Shown here one piece after another: positions 37,244 through 46,534 of a stretch of DNA of 64,000 bases. The notes beneath the pieces are model-generated. The model did no database searches and was not told the origin of the DNA. It saw nothing but the letters and a program-made list of their open reading frames with translations. This stretch comes from Tatumella sp. JGM91 (GTDB taxonomy: Bacteria; Pseudomonadota; Gammaproteobacteria; Enterobacterales; Enterobacteriaceae): positions 1 to 64,000 of the forward strand of contig NZ_JAERJP010000002.1 of assembly GCF_018257575.1 (NCBI RefSeq). The letters are read 5' to 3'. The position numbers and the translations under genes are program-made. Positions within the stretch are counted from its first letter, which is position 1; each line of letters opens with the position of its first letter.

Positions 37244-38137
37244 TCAGACGTTAGTAATATCGATAAACAATGACTCGTCGATATTGGTTGAAGAGACTGT
37301 GGCTTCGGTAAACTGGTAAGTGTCACGCTCACCTTCCCTGTCCAGCGGCAAATGGCCGAAATCAAACAGCTGCCGATCGGCTAACTGGCTGGGGCTGACA
37401 TTTTGCAGTGACTTAAACACGCTTTCTACACGTCCCGCATCCTTTTTATCCCATTCATTCAGCATGGCTTTGATCGCCTGGCGCTGCAGGTTTTCCTGTG
37501 AACCACACAGGTTACAGGGAATGATGGGGAAGTTTTTCTGCCCGGCAAAGCTGATCAGGTCTTTTTCCCGGCAGTAGGTTAGCGGCCGGATAACAACGTT
37601 ACGTCCGTCATCAGAACGCAGCTTCGGTGGCATGGCTTTCAGACGTGCTCCGTGAAACATATTCAGAAACAGGGTTTCAACAATGTCGTCCATATGGTGA
37701 CCAAGAGCAATTTTGGTAGCACCTATTTTCTCAGCAAACGAATACAGGGTGCCGCGGCGCAGCCTCGAACATAAACCACAGGTCGTCTTACCTTCAGGGA
37801 TCTTTTCTTTAACCACCGAGTAGGTGTCCTTATCAACGATGTAATAAGGAATATCCAGACGTTCGAAATAGTCCGGCAAAATATGTTCAGGGAAACCCGG
37901 CTGTTTCTGATCAAGGTTAACCGCAATGACCTGAAATTTTACCGGGGCCACTTTCCGGAGACTGAGGAGAATATCCAGCATTGCAAATGAATCTTTGCCG
38001 CCGCTCATGCAAGCCATGACCACATCATTCTCTTCAATCATCTGGTAATCCGTAATGGCATTACCCACATTTCTGCGGAGACGTTTCTGAAGTTTGTTGA
38101 ATTCGAGGGTTTCTTTTCTGTTATCTGTCTGATTCAT
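37244..38137 (-). CDS. ttcA: tRNA 2-thiocytidine synthetase TtcA
   Basis: 297 residues (E. coli 311). PP-loop SGGKDSFAM (~46-54). The Fe-S cysteines are in [12 protein letters not shown] (CxxC, ~118-121) and NLCGSQ (~206). It makes s2C at position 32 of tRNA using an ATP-dependent sulfur transfer on a [4Fe-4S] cluster. It is followed, upstream on the same strand, by fnrS and zntB. Confidence 0.95.
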   Translation of the reverse strand: MNQTDNRKETLEFNKLQKRLRRNVGNAITDYQMIEENDVVMACMSGGKDSFAMLDILLSLRKVAPVKFQVIAVNLDQKQPGFPEHILPDYFERLDIPYYIVDKDTYSVVKEKIPEGKTTCGLCSRLRRGTLYSFAEKIGATKIALGHHMDDIVETLFLNMFHGARLKAMPPKLRSDDGRNVVIRPLTYCREKDLISFAGQKNFPIIPCNLCGSQENLQRQAIKAMLNEWDKKDAGRVESVFKSLQNVSPSQLADRQLFDFGHLPLDREGERDTYQFTEATVSSTNIDESLFIDITNV

Positions 38138-38329
38138 AGCTTACGTTCACACCGCCGGAGAGTCCGGCTGTTTATTTCCTGGTTAGGTACCTGCATGGCA
38201 GCGGATTATACGGATTTTTCCTCAGCGGGGAAATCTCCTTATCTGCCGGCAGACAGATAACCTGCCACAAGGTGAAAAACCGGCGGGTAATAAGGCAGAA
38301 AAAACAGTGACTATGGCGGGGAAACAGAC

Positions 38330-38445
38330 AAAAAAAACCGGCGTGAATAACGCCGGGGTCATAAGAATTAAATGTGCTATGCAGTAATTCAAAAGTAAGA
38401 CAATGTGGAGCACAACGCCCATCGCTTGACGTTGCATTCACCTGC
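38330..38445 (-). ncRNA. fnrS: FnrS, FNR-induced small RNA
   Basis: On the minus strand the sequence starts GCAGGTGAATGCAACGTCAA and goes on with CGATGGGCGTTG and TGAATTACTGCATAGCAC. It ends in a terminator (CCGGCG-TTATTCA-CGCCGG then eight T, 38330-38356). This is a very close match to E. coli FnrS from memory (122 nt; here 116), including the Hfq-dependent seed regions. It lies between ttcA and zntB. FnrS represses mRNAs of aerobic metabolism and oxidative stress when oxygen is short. The 5' end is placed by comparison with E. coli. Confidence 0.92.
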
Positions 38446-38452
38446 GGGAAGA

Positions 38453-38494
38453 AGTATCAGCGATTTAAAGCCATCATGCGTTGATTGAGATCAT
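38453..38494 (-). promoter_or_regulatory. FNR-dependent promoter of fnrS
   Basis: TTGATTGAGATCAT (38481-38494) matches the FNR consensus TTGAT-N4-ATCAA at 9 of 10 positions. Its centre lies at -42.5 from the inferred fnrS start (38445), the class II position. A -10-like GATACT lies at 38453-38458 (4 of 6 matches to TATAAT). The spacing fits activation by FNR. Confidence 0.85.
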
Positions 38495-38524
38495 ACTTTT
38501 TTCGATTGCCGCCATTCTGTGCGC

Positions 38525-39508
38525 TTACAGCCACTTACGATTCTTAAGCCACAAGGTAATCATCAGTGCGATGACCACCAGTATCACGCAGAACACACTG
38601 AATCCGTCGCTCCACTGGCCGCCGGGGATCCCCCCCAGGTTGACCCCGAATAATCCGGTCAGAAAAGTCGCCGGTAAAAATATCATCGCCAGTAATGACA
38701 TAATATAGGTGCGTTTATTCATCGATTCGGTCATCTGCGAACTGATTTCATCGTTAAGCACCGCTGTACGGGCAACACCGGCATCAAGATCCTCCAGCCC
38801 CCTTCCCAGCCGGTCGGCGATATCCTGCAACAGCCGCCGTTGCGCATCGTCCAGCCAGAGTGATTTTTCACTGGCTATCCGTGCCAGAACATCGCGCTGA
38901 GGTGCCATATAACGTCGCATAACAATCAGCTGCTTACGTAATAATGCCATCTGGCCCCGTTGCGGCACCTTGCCTTCCAGCAGGCCATCTTCCAGATCAA
39001 TAATTTTATCGTGCAGATCTTCGATAAATTCACTGATATGGTCCGTCAGCGCATCGCAAAATTCCACCAGCCAGTCGCCGGCGTTTTCCGGGCCGGCTTT
39101 ATTTTTCAGGCTGGACCAGACATCATCCACTGCCGCGACTTTACGCTGACGAGTAGAGACAATCAGCCGATCGTTGATAAAAATTCTGACAGCCACCAGT
39201 TCATCGGGCCGTGAGTCATGGTTAAAGTTAATACTGCGCAGCGTAATCATAAAGCCGTCAGCCAGCTTAGTGATCCTTGGCCGCATACTCTCACCGGCTA
39301 ATGCATCCCGTACCGAATCCGGTAACAGCGGCGTGTCCTGTAACCATTCTGCACTTTCCTGTTGAGCATAATTCAGATGCAGCCAACAGGCATGCTCACT
39401 GTTTACCACTTCAGTTTCACTGATAGGCAACATGCCGCCTTGCCCGTCTAACTGACAGGAAATAATCGCATCCGGGATATGCAGTTCTTTACCGTCAATA
39501 ATACTCAC
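38525..39508 (-). CDS. zntB: Zinc transporter ZntB (CorA family)
   Basis: 327 residues (E. coli 327). Long soluble N-terminal part with predicted coiled-coil helices, then two C-terminal membrane helices with the pore motif GVN in [11 protein letters not shown] (~282-292). It forms a pentameric Zn2+ channel or transporter; import or export is debated. The C-terminal [10 protein letters not shown] is basic. The intergenic region behind it carries fnrS. Confidence 0.93.
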   Translation of the reverse strand: MSIIDGKELHIPDAIISCQLDGQGGMLPISETEVVNSEHACWLHLNYAQQESAEWLQDTPLLPDSVRDALAGESMRPRITKLADGFMITLRSINFNHDSRPDELVAVRIFINDRLIVSTRQRKVAAVDDVWSSLKNKAGPENAGDWLVEFCDALTDHISEFIEDLHDKIIDLEDGLLEGKVPQRGQMALLRKQLIVMRRYMAPQRDVLARIASEKSLWLDDAQRRLLQDIADRLGRGLEDLDAGVARTAVLNDEISSQMTESMNKRTYIMSLLAMIFLPATFLTGLFGVNLGGIPGGQWSDGFSVFCVILVVIALMITLWLKNRKWL

Positions 39509-39988
39509 TCCTTCCCCTTACTTCACTCTGACTGATGTATATAACCGTTATTGTAGAGGATTAGTGACCGTCTATGGGGTTTAAAACGTAAAGACGCATT
39601 ACAACCGGAAAAAAAGAAGCCAAACAATGATGCTTAAAATCAATCTGATAGCGCAGACTTTCCGGGGATCTCCCTCGGCAGGCACAGGGATTGACAAGTA
39701 CGGGAAAAAACTCTGCCACTGATAGCACTGACTGAACTCTTCAGTATTTTCGTTATCAGAAATACTTACCTGTCTCTGTCTCTCCGCACAGGGCTGCAAC
39801 GGAATATTGCGCGGAGGATTGCGGGTATTTTCAGCATTCTGTTTAACGGTTATGGCTTTTTAAGCGGATATTGATGGGCGCAGCTCGTAAAATACTGCGG
39901 AATATGGGATAAATAAAAACATCACTTGCCCTGTGGTGCTGGTCAGTCAGCATTACAGTAAATCAGTTAGGATTAAAAGGAACCTCAA
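39509..39988. promoter_or_regulatory. Divergent region zntB/tpx, no gene seen
   Basis: 480 bases. The only longish frame on the minus strand (39599-39799) would need a TTG start and lacks a ribosome-binding site, so it is not called. It must hold the zntB and tpx promoters; TTAGGATTAAAAGGA before tpx includes its ribosome-binding site. Confidence 0.4.
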
Positions 39989-40492
39989 ATGTCTCAGACA
40001 GTTAACTTCAAAGGTCAGCCTATTGCAGTCGCAGGTCAGTTCCCGGCCACCGGTAAAGCAGCGCCTGATTTCAGTCTGGTCACAAAAGACCTGAATGATG
40101 TGTCTCTGGAAAACTATGCCGGTAAACGCAAAGTCCTGAATATTTTCCCAAGTATCGATACCAGCACCTGTGCAACGTCGGTACGTAAGTTTAACCAGCT
40201 GGCCTCTGAGCTTTCAGATACCGTAGTATTATGTATTTCTGCTGATCTGCCGTTTGCCCAGAGCCGCTTCTGCGGGGCTGATGGTCTGGATAATGTGATC
40301 ACCCTGTCCACCCTGCGTGGCAGTCAATTTAAGCAGGATTACGGTGTGGAAATCCTCGAAGGCCCGCTGAAAGCCCTGACCGCCCGTGCCGTTGTGGTGC
40401 TGGACAAAGATAACACCGTATTACATGCCGAGCTGGTAGCAGAAATCGCTGACGAGCCTGACTACGATGCTGCATTAGCGGTACTGAAGTAA
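39989..40492 (+). CDS. tpx: Thiol peroxidase
   Basis: 167 residues. Atypical 2-Cys peroxiredoxin: peroxidatic Cys in [12 protein letters not shown] (~61) and resolving Cys in SRFCGADG (~95), as in E. coli Tpx (168). It reduces lipid and other hydroperoxides using thioredoxin. AAAAGGAA precedes the start. It is convergent with tyrR, as in E. coli. Confidence 0.96.
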   Translation: MSQTVNFKGQPIAVAGQFPATGKAAPDFSLVTKDLNDVSLENYAGKRKVLNIFPSIDTSTCATSVRKFNQLASELSDTVVLCISADLPFAQSRFCGADGLDNVITLSTLRGSQFKQDYGVEILEGPLKALTARAVVVLDKDNTVLHAELVAEIADEPDYDAALAVLK

Positions 40493-40509
40493 GTTATCGC
40501 TGTTTTCTG

Positions 40510-40539
40510 AACACCACCGGCTTATCCCCCGGTGGTGTT
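40510..40539. terminator. Hairpin between tpx and tyrR
   Basis: AACACCACCGG pairs with CCGGTGGTGTT (11 bp, loop of 8) 17 bases after the tpx stop and 17 bases from the tyrR stop. U-tract is weak (TTCTG). Confidence 0.55.
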
Positions 40540-40556
40540 CTGTCCGACAGCCGGTA

Positions 40557-42125
40557 TTATTCCTCACCGGCTGTTTTTTTGTGATTCAGTCCGTACTCAC
40601 GTAATTTATTTGCGATTGCTGTATGAGAAACCCCAAGCCTTTTTGCCAGCTTACGGGTGCTTGGATAATGGTGATATAAGCGGACCAGCACCGCCCGTTC
40701 GTAACGGCTGGTAATATCATCCAGCGACCCCTCCAGATTATCCTCCACCGCCAGATCGGCAGTAAAGGTTTCAGGTAACAGCACATCTTTCGGCTTCAGT
40801 TCATGCCCTTCCAGCTGAGTCATGGCCCGGTAAATAATATTTTTCAGTTGCCTGACATTACCCGGCCAGCTGTAGCGCGCCAGATAACCAGCCAGTTGCG
40901 GGGAAATAACCGGACAGGGAATACCCTGCTCATCGGCAAACCTGGCCACAAACATCTCGGTCAGCGGCTGAATATCCTGAGTATGTTCCCGCAGTGCGGG
41001 CAGATTCAGCGTCAGCACATTAAGCCGGTAAAATAAATCTTCGCGGAATTCCCCGCGGCTGACCAGTTCCTGTAAATTTTTCTGTGTCGCGCAGATAACC
41101 CGCACATCCACATGCACCTCATGCTCTTCTCCGACACGGCGGAAAGTTCCGTCATTGAGAAAACGTAATAATTTGGTTTGCATACGTGGTGACATTTCAC
41201 CAATTTCATCCAGCAGAACAGAACCGCCATTTGCCTGTTCAAAGAAACCTTTCTGGCTGCCTGACACATTAGGGTAAGCTCCCGCCGCATGGCCAAATAA
41301 TTCACTTTCAGCGACATCATCAGGTAACGAGGCACAGTTAAGCGCCAGAAAAGGTTTACTGCTGCGATGACTGCGCAGGTGACAGGCTCTGGCGAGCATA
41401 TCTTTACCGGTCCCTGTATCACCGATAATCAGCAACGGGGCATCATGCATGGCCAGCTTTTTCGCCTGGCTCAGCAGCTGCCGCATCTTCGCACTGACGG
41501 CAACAATATGGGCAAAGCCTGATTCATCAGTATGGTTAAGATTCTGTAACTGATGGCCCATACGCGCGGTGGATTTGAGCATAATCATGGCCCCGACCGG
41601 CTGTTCCTGTTGCTCCTGCTGATCAGGCAGGTAAATCGGCAACAGTTCCATCAGAAAATCACGGCCCTGGATCACTACACTGCGGGTGGATGCCGTGACA
41701 CTGTCACCTTCATTGCGCGGAATAAACTGGAAATTATCAATCAGCTGACTGATCGGATAATGCATAATCTTTTTTTCATCCAGTCCGAACAACGACAGGG
41801 CTGCGGGGTTGGCCCGCTCTATCCGTCCGCGGAGATCAATGGAGATCACCGGTTCCGGAATTGCCACCAGCAGTGAGGTCAGTACACGGTTTTCCCGTTC
41901 TGAAGGCAGGTCTGTAACGGTACGTACATCGGATACCCCGCGGGTACGACGGATCTCCGCCATCAGGGCACTGAATTCGTGAAAAGGAATCGGGCTGAAG
42001 CGTAAATACAAGCGTTCCAGGGCAACAATTTCGATACCATACAGATCAATATTTCGTGCCACCAGCAGATTGAGCAGTTCCCGTACCAGGCCTAATCGGT
42101 CTTTGCATATAATTTCGAGGCGCAT
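40557..42125 (-). CDS. tyrR: TyrR, regulator of aromatic amino acid genes
   Basis: 522 residues from the ATG at 42125, which matches the E. coli start (MRLEVFCEDRLG); longer upstream frames are rejected. ACT domain (1-70), PAS domain (~80-180), AAA+ domain with Walker A GDTGTGKDML (~237), Walker B LLDEIGEM (~305), and a C-terminal HTH (STRKLAKRLGVSHTAIANKL). The sigma-54 contact loop GAFTGA is not there: ESELFGHAAGAYPNVSGSQ stands in its place, consistent with TyrR acting on sigma-70 promoters. E. coli TyrR has 513 residues. It is downstream of ycjF. Confidence 0.95.
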   Translation of the reverse strand: MRLEIICKDRLGLVRELLNLLVARNIDLYGIEIVALERLYLRFSPIPFHEFSALMAEIRRTRGVSDVRTVTDLPSERENRVLTSLLVAIPEPVISIDLRGRIERANPAALSLFGLDEKKIMHYPISQLIDNFQFIPRNEGDSVTASTRSVVIQGRDFLMELLPIYLPDQQEQQEQPVGAMIMLKSTARMGHQLQNLNHTDESGFAHIVAVSAKMRQLLSQAKKLAMHDAPLLIIGDTGTGKDMLARACHLRSHRSSKPFLALNCASLPDDVAESELFGHAAGAYPNVSGSQKGFFEQANGGSVLLDEIGEMSPRMQTKLLRFLNDGTFRRVGEEHEVHVDVRVICATQKNLQELVSRGEFREDLFYRLNVLTLNLPALREHTQDIQPLTEMFVARFADEQGIPCPVISPQLAGYLARYSWPGNVRQLKNIIYRAMTQLEGHELKPKDVLLPETFTADLAVEDNLEGSLDDITSRYERAVLVRLYHHYPSTRKLAKRLGVSHTAIANKLREYGLNHKKTAGEE

Positions 42126-42270
42126 CAGTGTATTTTCCCGGCCATGACGTGTGGCGGTTATCATACCAGACTTACCCTAATCGTCATTAAAAGTTTACAG
42201 ATATCGCGGGGAACACCCATTTTTGTACGTATTTATTGACGGGCGCGGCAGATCACGCCACGCCACACCT

Positions 42271-43365
42271 TTAAGTGACCGGGGATGAGGGATCCTTTGA
42301 AGGGGAGCCGGAGGCGGGTTTCTTTTTCATCGCCTGGCGAAGCCTTGTCAGTAAATCGGTTCGGTAATCGCTCAGCCGGGGCTTCTGACCCTCAAGCCAT
42401 GGCAGCGGCCGGCATAACTCCATCGCTTTAATACCCAGCCGTGCCGTGAGCAGCCCCGCGCCGATCCCCTGCGCTGCGCGCCCTGACAAACGGGCCATAA
42501 TGTCCTGTGACATCCAGTCAATACCGGTTTCCCGCACCAGTTCGCTGACCCCGGCAAAAGCAATATTGAATAATACCCCGCGGAACAAACGTAACCGGCT
42601 GAAGTAACCCAGCTCAATACCATAAATACGTGCTATCTGGTTAATCATCCTGATATTACGCCAGGCAATAAGCGCCATATCAACGACAGCCAGCGGGCTG
42701 ACAGCGATCATTAATGCGGATTCAGCAGCGAAACGGCTGATTGTGGCCCTCGCCTGTTTATCGGCCAGCGGCTGAACCTGCAATGCATATAAGCTGATTA
42801 CTTCACGATCACTGTGGGTATCCTGTAGTGCAGTCTGCCATTTGCGGAAGGCTTCTGAGTCATTAATACCCGCCCGCGCCGCCAGTTGTTCACAAAATGT
42901 TCTGGCCCTGCCCGTATCATGACTGTCCAGTAACTGCCGGGCATGATCCCTTTCCTGTGCCCGGTGACGCAATAAAAATAACCGTCGCCATTCTGCCAGC
43001 AGGCTACCGGCCCCGGCAATTACCACCAGTCCTATCGCCAGGCTGATGCCTGCGTCGATCCACTGACGGTTTTGCCATGCAGTGATCAGCCAGTCACCCG
43101 TCCGGGCGATAATACTGGCTAAAAATACGCAGACCCCCAGTAACAGGATATTGCGCCACAGGGAACGGCGCGGACGTAATACGGCAACCAGCGGCTGTTC
43201 ATCGCCGCTATCTTCGCCGGGCGGCATATCCTGCTCATCCTGCGGACTGAATGAGGCATCATCGGCCGAAAAGTGCCGGGCAGGTTGCAGACGAAGATTA
43301 TCCGGCGCCGCTGTGTCCCTGAAAATGATGCCGGGTCTGAGCGGTACCTTTTCCTGTTCGGTCAT
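42271..43365 (-). CDS. ycjF: YcjF, membrane protein (UPF0283)
   Basis: 364 residues. Acidic, disordered N-terminus to ~65, two membrane helices (~70-90 and ~100-120), then a long helical domain and a C-terminal hydrophobic part ([20 protein letters not shown]). It matches E. coli YcjF (353). It begins by overlap with the ycjX stop (ATGA), so the two are coupled. Always linked to ycjX and the phage-shock genes; its role there is undefined. Confidence 0.92.
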   Translation of the reverse strand: MTEQEKVPLRPGIIFRDTAAPDNLRLQPARHFSADDASFSPQDEQDMPPGEDSGDEQPLVAVLRPRRSLWRNILLLGVCVFLASIIARTGDWLITAWQNRQWIDAGISLAIGLVVIAGAGSLLAEWRRLFLLRHRAQERDHARQLLDSHDTGRARTFCEQLAARAGINDSEAFRKWQTALQDTHSDREVISLYALQVQPLADKQARATISRFAAESALMIAVSPLAVVDMALIAWRNIRMINQIARIYGIELGYFSRLRLFRGVLFNIAFAGVSELVRETGIDWMSQDIMARLSGRAAQGIGAGLLTARLGIKAMELCRPLPWLEGQKPRLSDYRTDLLTRLRQAMKKKPASGSPSKDPSSPVT

Positions 43366-44759
43366 CGTAATTTATCTCCCAGTAAAAACTCCAGCGCACT
43401 GTCCATCCGCAGATGCGGCAGAGGCTGGTCGCTGTCCATGGTTGCAGGGCGGAAGGCTTCAAAACGAAATCCCTGTTCCTGCCAGAAACTGGCGGCAGGC
43501 AGCCTGGCCGGCACCTCCCCCGGATAAAAAGTCAGTTTTTCACCGTCAGTCAGGCGATGACCACGTAATACCGGCAGACTCTGTTGCTGATGAATAATAT
43601 TTCCTGACGCTGTGGCACGGATCGCCGACAGTCCCAGACAATCGATTTTTATACCTTCGAAGGCCGCCTGCTGCCATGCATCACCCACCATCTGCCGTAA
43701 CAGAGAAACCAGATTGCCCTGTTGATCGTGGGTAATATGGTCCGCTTTACTGGCGGCAAACAGCAGTTTATCGATCACCGGCGCAAACAGCCGCCGCAGT
43801 AATGTACGCTGTCCGTATTGAAAGCTTTGCATCAGCAGGGTCAGTGCCTGACGCATATCATTAAACGATTCCGGTCCGCTGTTCAGGGGCTGCAGGCAAT
43901 CTACCAGTACTATCTGCCGGTCAAATTTCACAAAATAGTCTTTATAAAAACGCTTCACCACATGCTGGCAGTAATAGTCATAGCGGGCCTGCAGCATCCC
44001 GAAATTACTGAGTTTGCCGCCATCGCTGAGTTTTGTGCTGTCGGCCAGCGTATCAACTGGCCACGGGAAGAATTGCAGCGCAGGTGCACCGGCCATATCC
44101 CCCGGCATTACGCAGCGGCCGGGCTGGATAAAATGCAGGCCGTTATTTTTACACTGGTGCAGATAGTCGGTCCAGGCGGCAGAGATATCTGCCAGTTGCT
44201 GTTCGTCAGCCACGGCCCGGGGATCCAGTGCGGCCGCCAGGTGCCGCCAGCGGGCTGCCCGCTGGCCCCGCTCTCCCTGCAACAACGCCATCATTTGCTG
44301 TGACCAGGCGGTATAACTTTGTCCCAGCATCGGCAAATCCAGCAACCACTCGCCCGGATAATCAATGATTTCCAGAAACAAGGTGGTCGTGTCTTTAAAA
44401 TAGCGCAACAGAGAGTCGGCAGAACGGTAACGCAGCGCCAGACGCATTTCGCTGATACCGCGGGTCGGTGTCGGCCATTGCGCTGGCTGCCCGTAAAGTT
44501 GCGCCAGACCGGAATCGTAATTAAACCTCGCAATACCCATATCCCGTTGCGGAATACGTTTCACGCCAAGTAACCGCTCTTCCCGCGCCACAGAAAATAA
44601 CGGCAGCCGGGCACCGTTATTCACGTTCAGTAACTGATTAACCAGTGAGGTAATAAAAGCCGTTTTTCCACTGCGGCTGAGTCCGGTAACCGCCAGCCGC
44701 AGGTGTTTATCGGCACCGCGGCTGACCAGGGATACAATCTCATTTTGCAGTTTGTTCAT
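43362..44759 (-). CDS. ycjX: YcjX, P-loop GTPase-like protein of the phage-shock unit
   Basis: 465 residues (E. coli YcjX is 465). Walker [11 protein letters not shown] (~26-35); DYPGEW (~140, a G3-like DxxG) and AASKADH (G4-like, ~330) mark it as a GTPase-like protein of the DUF463 family. Expressed with the Psp response. It overlaps the end of pspD by 20 bases and is coupled to ycjF. Confidence 0.93.
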   Translation of the reverse strand: MNKLQNEIVSLVSRGADKHLRLAVTGLSRSGKTAFITSLVNQLLNVNNGARLPLFSVAREERLLGVKRIPQRDMGIARFNYDSGLAQLYGQPAQWPTPTRGISEMRLALRYRSADSLLRYFKDTTTLFLEIIDYPGEWLLDLPMLGQSYTAWSQQMMALLQGERGQRAARWRHLAAALDPRAVADEQQLADISAAWTDYLHQCKNNGLHFIQPGRCVMPGDMAGAPALQFFPWPVDTLADSTKLSDGGKLSNFGMLQARYDYYCQHVVKRFYKDYFVKFDRQIVLVDCLQPLNSGPESFNDMRQALTLLMQSFQYGQRTLLRRLFAPVIDKLLFAASKADHITHDQQGNLVSLLRQMVGDAWQQAAFEGIKIDCLGLSAIRATASGNIIHQQQSLPVLRGHRLTDGEKLTFYPGEVPARLPAASFWQEQGFRFEAFRPATMDSDQPLPHLRMDSALEFLLGDKLR

Positions 44760-44988
44760 GTTTCTCTCTGAATAGTCGGGCAGATATTTTTTTCATTATC
44801 GCAGACAATACAGGTTCGAGCACCATTGCCAGAATAATGCGCACAGGCCTGCGGGCGACCCGGTTAAGCACTCTGGCACTGATCCCTGCCGGAGTCCGGC
44901 TGAGTATCGTGATAATGATAAATTTTACAGCAGAAAGGAGTACCGACATCAGGCGTGACGGCCTGCCCTGTTGCTCTGCATATTTCAT
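44740..44988 (-). CDS. pspD: Phage-shock protein D
   Basis: 82 residues, peripheral or inner membrane. It resembles E. coli PspD (73) in the block RVARRPVRIILAMVLEPVLS (~44-63). The stop lies inside the first codons of ycjX. Function unclear in E. coli. Confidence 0.82.
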   Translation of the reverse strand: MKYAEQQGRPSRLMSVLLSAVKFIIITILSRTPAGISARVLNRVARRPVRIILAMVLEPVLSAIMKKISARLFREKHEQTAK

Positions 44989-45021
44989 TGCTCACCTCCG
45001 GCGGGTATATCCACTGATATT

Positions 45022-45384
45022 TTACAATTGTCTGAAACGGCTGCGGATCGAAAAAGTTTCAGAAGTGACATAACGTTCTATCTCCCTGACCCTGTTTTCT
45101 CCCTGCCGGAGTTGCTGTTCCAGTTCCGATAACAACTCTGCGGCGGCGGGCTGTGCCGGCTCTTGTTGCCCGCTGACCGGTTTTTTCTCCAGAAAAAAAG
45201 CCAGCGCAAAATAAACCACCAGGGTAATAAAAAATAGTCCGATAAACAGGGAGATAATCACCATAATACGGATCAGGTTAACCGGCACATTGAGATATTC
45301 CGCCAGTCCTGCACAGACCCCCATCAGCTTGCCCTGTTGCGGATCGCGCCATAACTGACGTGAAGTCGCGGATCGCTGTCTCAT
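45022..45384 (-). CDS. pspC: Phage-shock protein C
   Basis: 120 residues from ATG 45384, overlapping the pspB stop (ATGA) and preceded by GGAGG; an upstream ATG (45399) lacks such a site. The PspC domain KLMGVCAGLAEYLNVPVNLI (~20-39) is followed by a membrane helix (~42-68) and a leucine-zipper-like C-terminus ending ETFSIRSRFRQL, nearly identical to E. coli. PspB and PspC sense membrane stress and release PspF from PspA. Confidence 0.95.
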   Translation of the reverse strand: MRQRSATSRQLWRDPQQGKLMGVCAGLAEYLNVPVNLIRIMVIISLFIGLFFITLVVYFALAFFLEKKPVSGQQEPAQPAAAELLSELEQQLRQGENRVREIERYVTSETFSIRSRFRQL

Positions 45385-45614
45385 GGCTGTTGCCTCCATT
45401 GCGGGTTTTCCGCATCCAGTATCGCTTCCAGCGTACCGATACGTTCCTGCATCCGGCGCGCATCTATTGTCAGTTGCTGTAGTCGTTGCATTTCCTGTGG
45501 CGACAGTTCACTGCCCGCCGGATGTTTATTGCTGTAATGTAACCATAACCAGATCGGCGCGACAAACAGCACAAAAATAGTCAGCGGGATCATAAAAAGA
45601 ATAATTGCGCTCAT
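45381..45614 (-). CDS. pspB: Phage-shock protein B
   Basis: 77 residues: a membrane helix (~5-25, IILFMIPLTIFVLFVAPIWL), then HYSNKH and a coiled coil (ELSPQEMQRLQQLTIDARRM). Matches E. coli PspB (74). Works with PspC to sense envelope stress. Confidence 0.95.
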   Translation of the reverse strand: MSAIILFMIPLTIFVLFVAPIWLWLHYSNKHPAGSELSPQEMQRLQQLTIDARRMQERIGTLEAILDAENPQWRQQP

Positions 45615-45663
45615 GAATTCTCCTTACCTGAGTCGCGGTTCAGCCGGGGGACTATAACGGAGA

Positions 45664-46335
45664 TTACTGTCCGTCGTGACGCTGCATTTTTTCTTTTAAT
45701 GCCGCCAGCTGCTGGCTGATTTCATCATCTGCTTTCAGGCTGGCAAATTGCTGTTCCAGTGACTGAGGCTTACCAAAACGCTGACTTTCTGCTTCGGCTT
45801 CCATATGGTCAATACGACGCTCGAAAGATTCAAAACGGGCCATTGCCTGATCAATTTTACCATTATCCAGCTGACGACGAATATCCCGTGAATTTGATGC
45901 CGCCTGGTGGCGCAGAGTCAGAGCCTGCTGACGAGCCCGGGTTTCGGTCAGTTTATTTTCCAGTTCAGCAATTTCACCTTTCATCCGTTGCAGGGTCTGG
46001 TCTGTCTGTTCAATTTCCTGATCCAGAGAGCTCACTAACGCATCGGTTTTCTGTTTTTCCAGCAACGCAGCCCGTGCCAGATCTTCTTTGTCTTTACGCA
46101 GTGCCAGTTCGGCTTTCTCCTGCCACTCGGCAGAATGTAGTGCCGCCTGCTCACTCCTGCGAACTAACTGTTTTTTCTCAGCCAGTGCACGGGCCGAGGT
46201 GGTACGCACTTCAATTAATGTGTCTTCCATTTCCTGGATCATCAGCCGGACCAGTTTCTGCGGGTCTTCAGCCCGCTCCAGCAGGGAATTGATGTTGGCA
46301 TTCACAATGTCAGTAAAGCGGGAAAAAATACCCAT
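45664..46335 (-). CDS. pspA: Phage-shock protein A
   Basis: 223 residues of almost pure coiled coil (E. coli 222). Starts [20 protein letters not shown], the amphipathic membrane-binding helix. It binds PspF to keep the operon off and, when released, forms ESCRT-III-like oligomers that protect the membrane. First gene of the operon behind the sigma-54 promoter. Confidence 0.97.
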   Translation of the reverse strand: MGIFSRFTDIVNANINSLLERAEDPQKLVRLMIQEMEDTLIEVRTTSARALAEKKQLVRRSEQAALHSAEWQEKAELALRKDKEDLARAALLEKQKTDALVSSLDQEIEQTDQTLQRMKGEIAELENKLTETRARQQALTLRHQAASNSRDIRRQLDNGKIDQAMARFESFERRIDHMEAEAESQRFGKPQSLEQQFASLKADDEISQQLAALKEKMQRHDGQ

Positions 46336-46421
46336 GTTGTTTCTCCTGAAAAATGCCGGGAAATCCCCGGAATAGGTTATAGCCGTCCGCTGATGGCTAC
46401 CGGTTATCTGCCACTTGTATT

Positions 46422-46437
46422 AGCAATCGGCATGCCA
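46422..46437 (-). promoter_or_regulatory. Sigma-54 promoter of pspA
   Basis: The minus strand reads TGGCATGCCGATTGCT: -24 TGGCATG and -12 TTGCT with GG and GC exactly 10 bases apart, as required for sigma-54. It lies 87 bases before the pspA start. PspF, encoded divergently, is its activator. Confidence 0.9.
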
Positions 46438-46534
46438 GTTTTTAACTTAATGTTTTTAAATGATTTTATTTAATTGCCCTGTCAGAAAGATCCCGTAGAA
46501 TGGTGAAATTAATTAATAGCTGGTCAAAATAATC

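Noticed and set aside
38172-38441. Open frames of 71-89 codons between ttcA and zntB
   Set aside because: They lie over the FnrS small RNA and its terminator and have no protein likeness.
39599-39799. 66-codon frame ending in a membrane-like stretch
   Set aside because: It would need a TTG start without a ribosome-binding site; the hydrophobic tail alone is not enough.
42194-42199. TTTACA upstream of tyrR as a TyrR box
   Set aside because: Only one half-site is present; the TGTAAA-N6-TTTACA pair is not completed.
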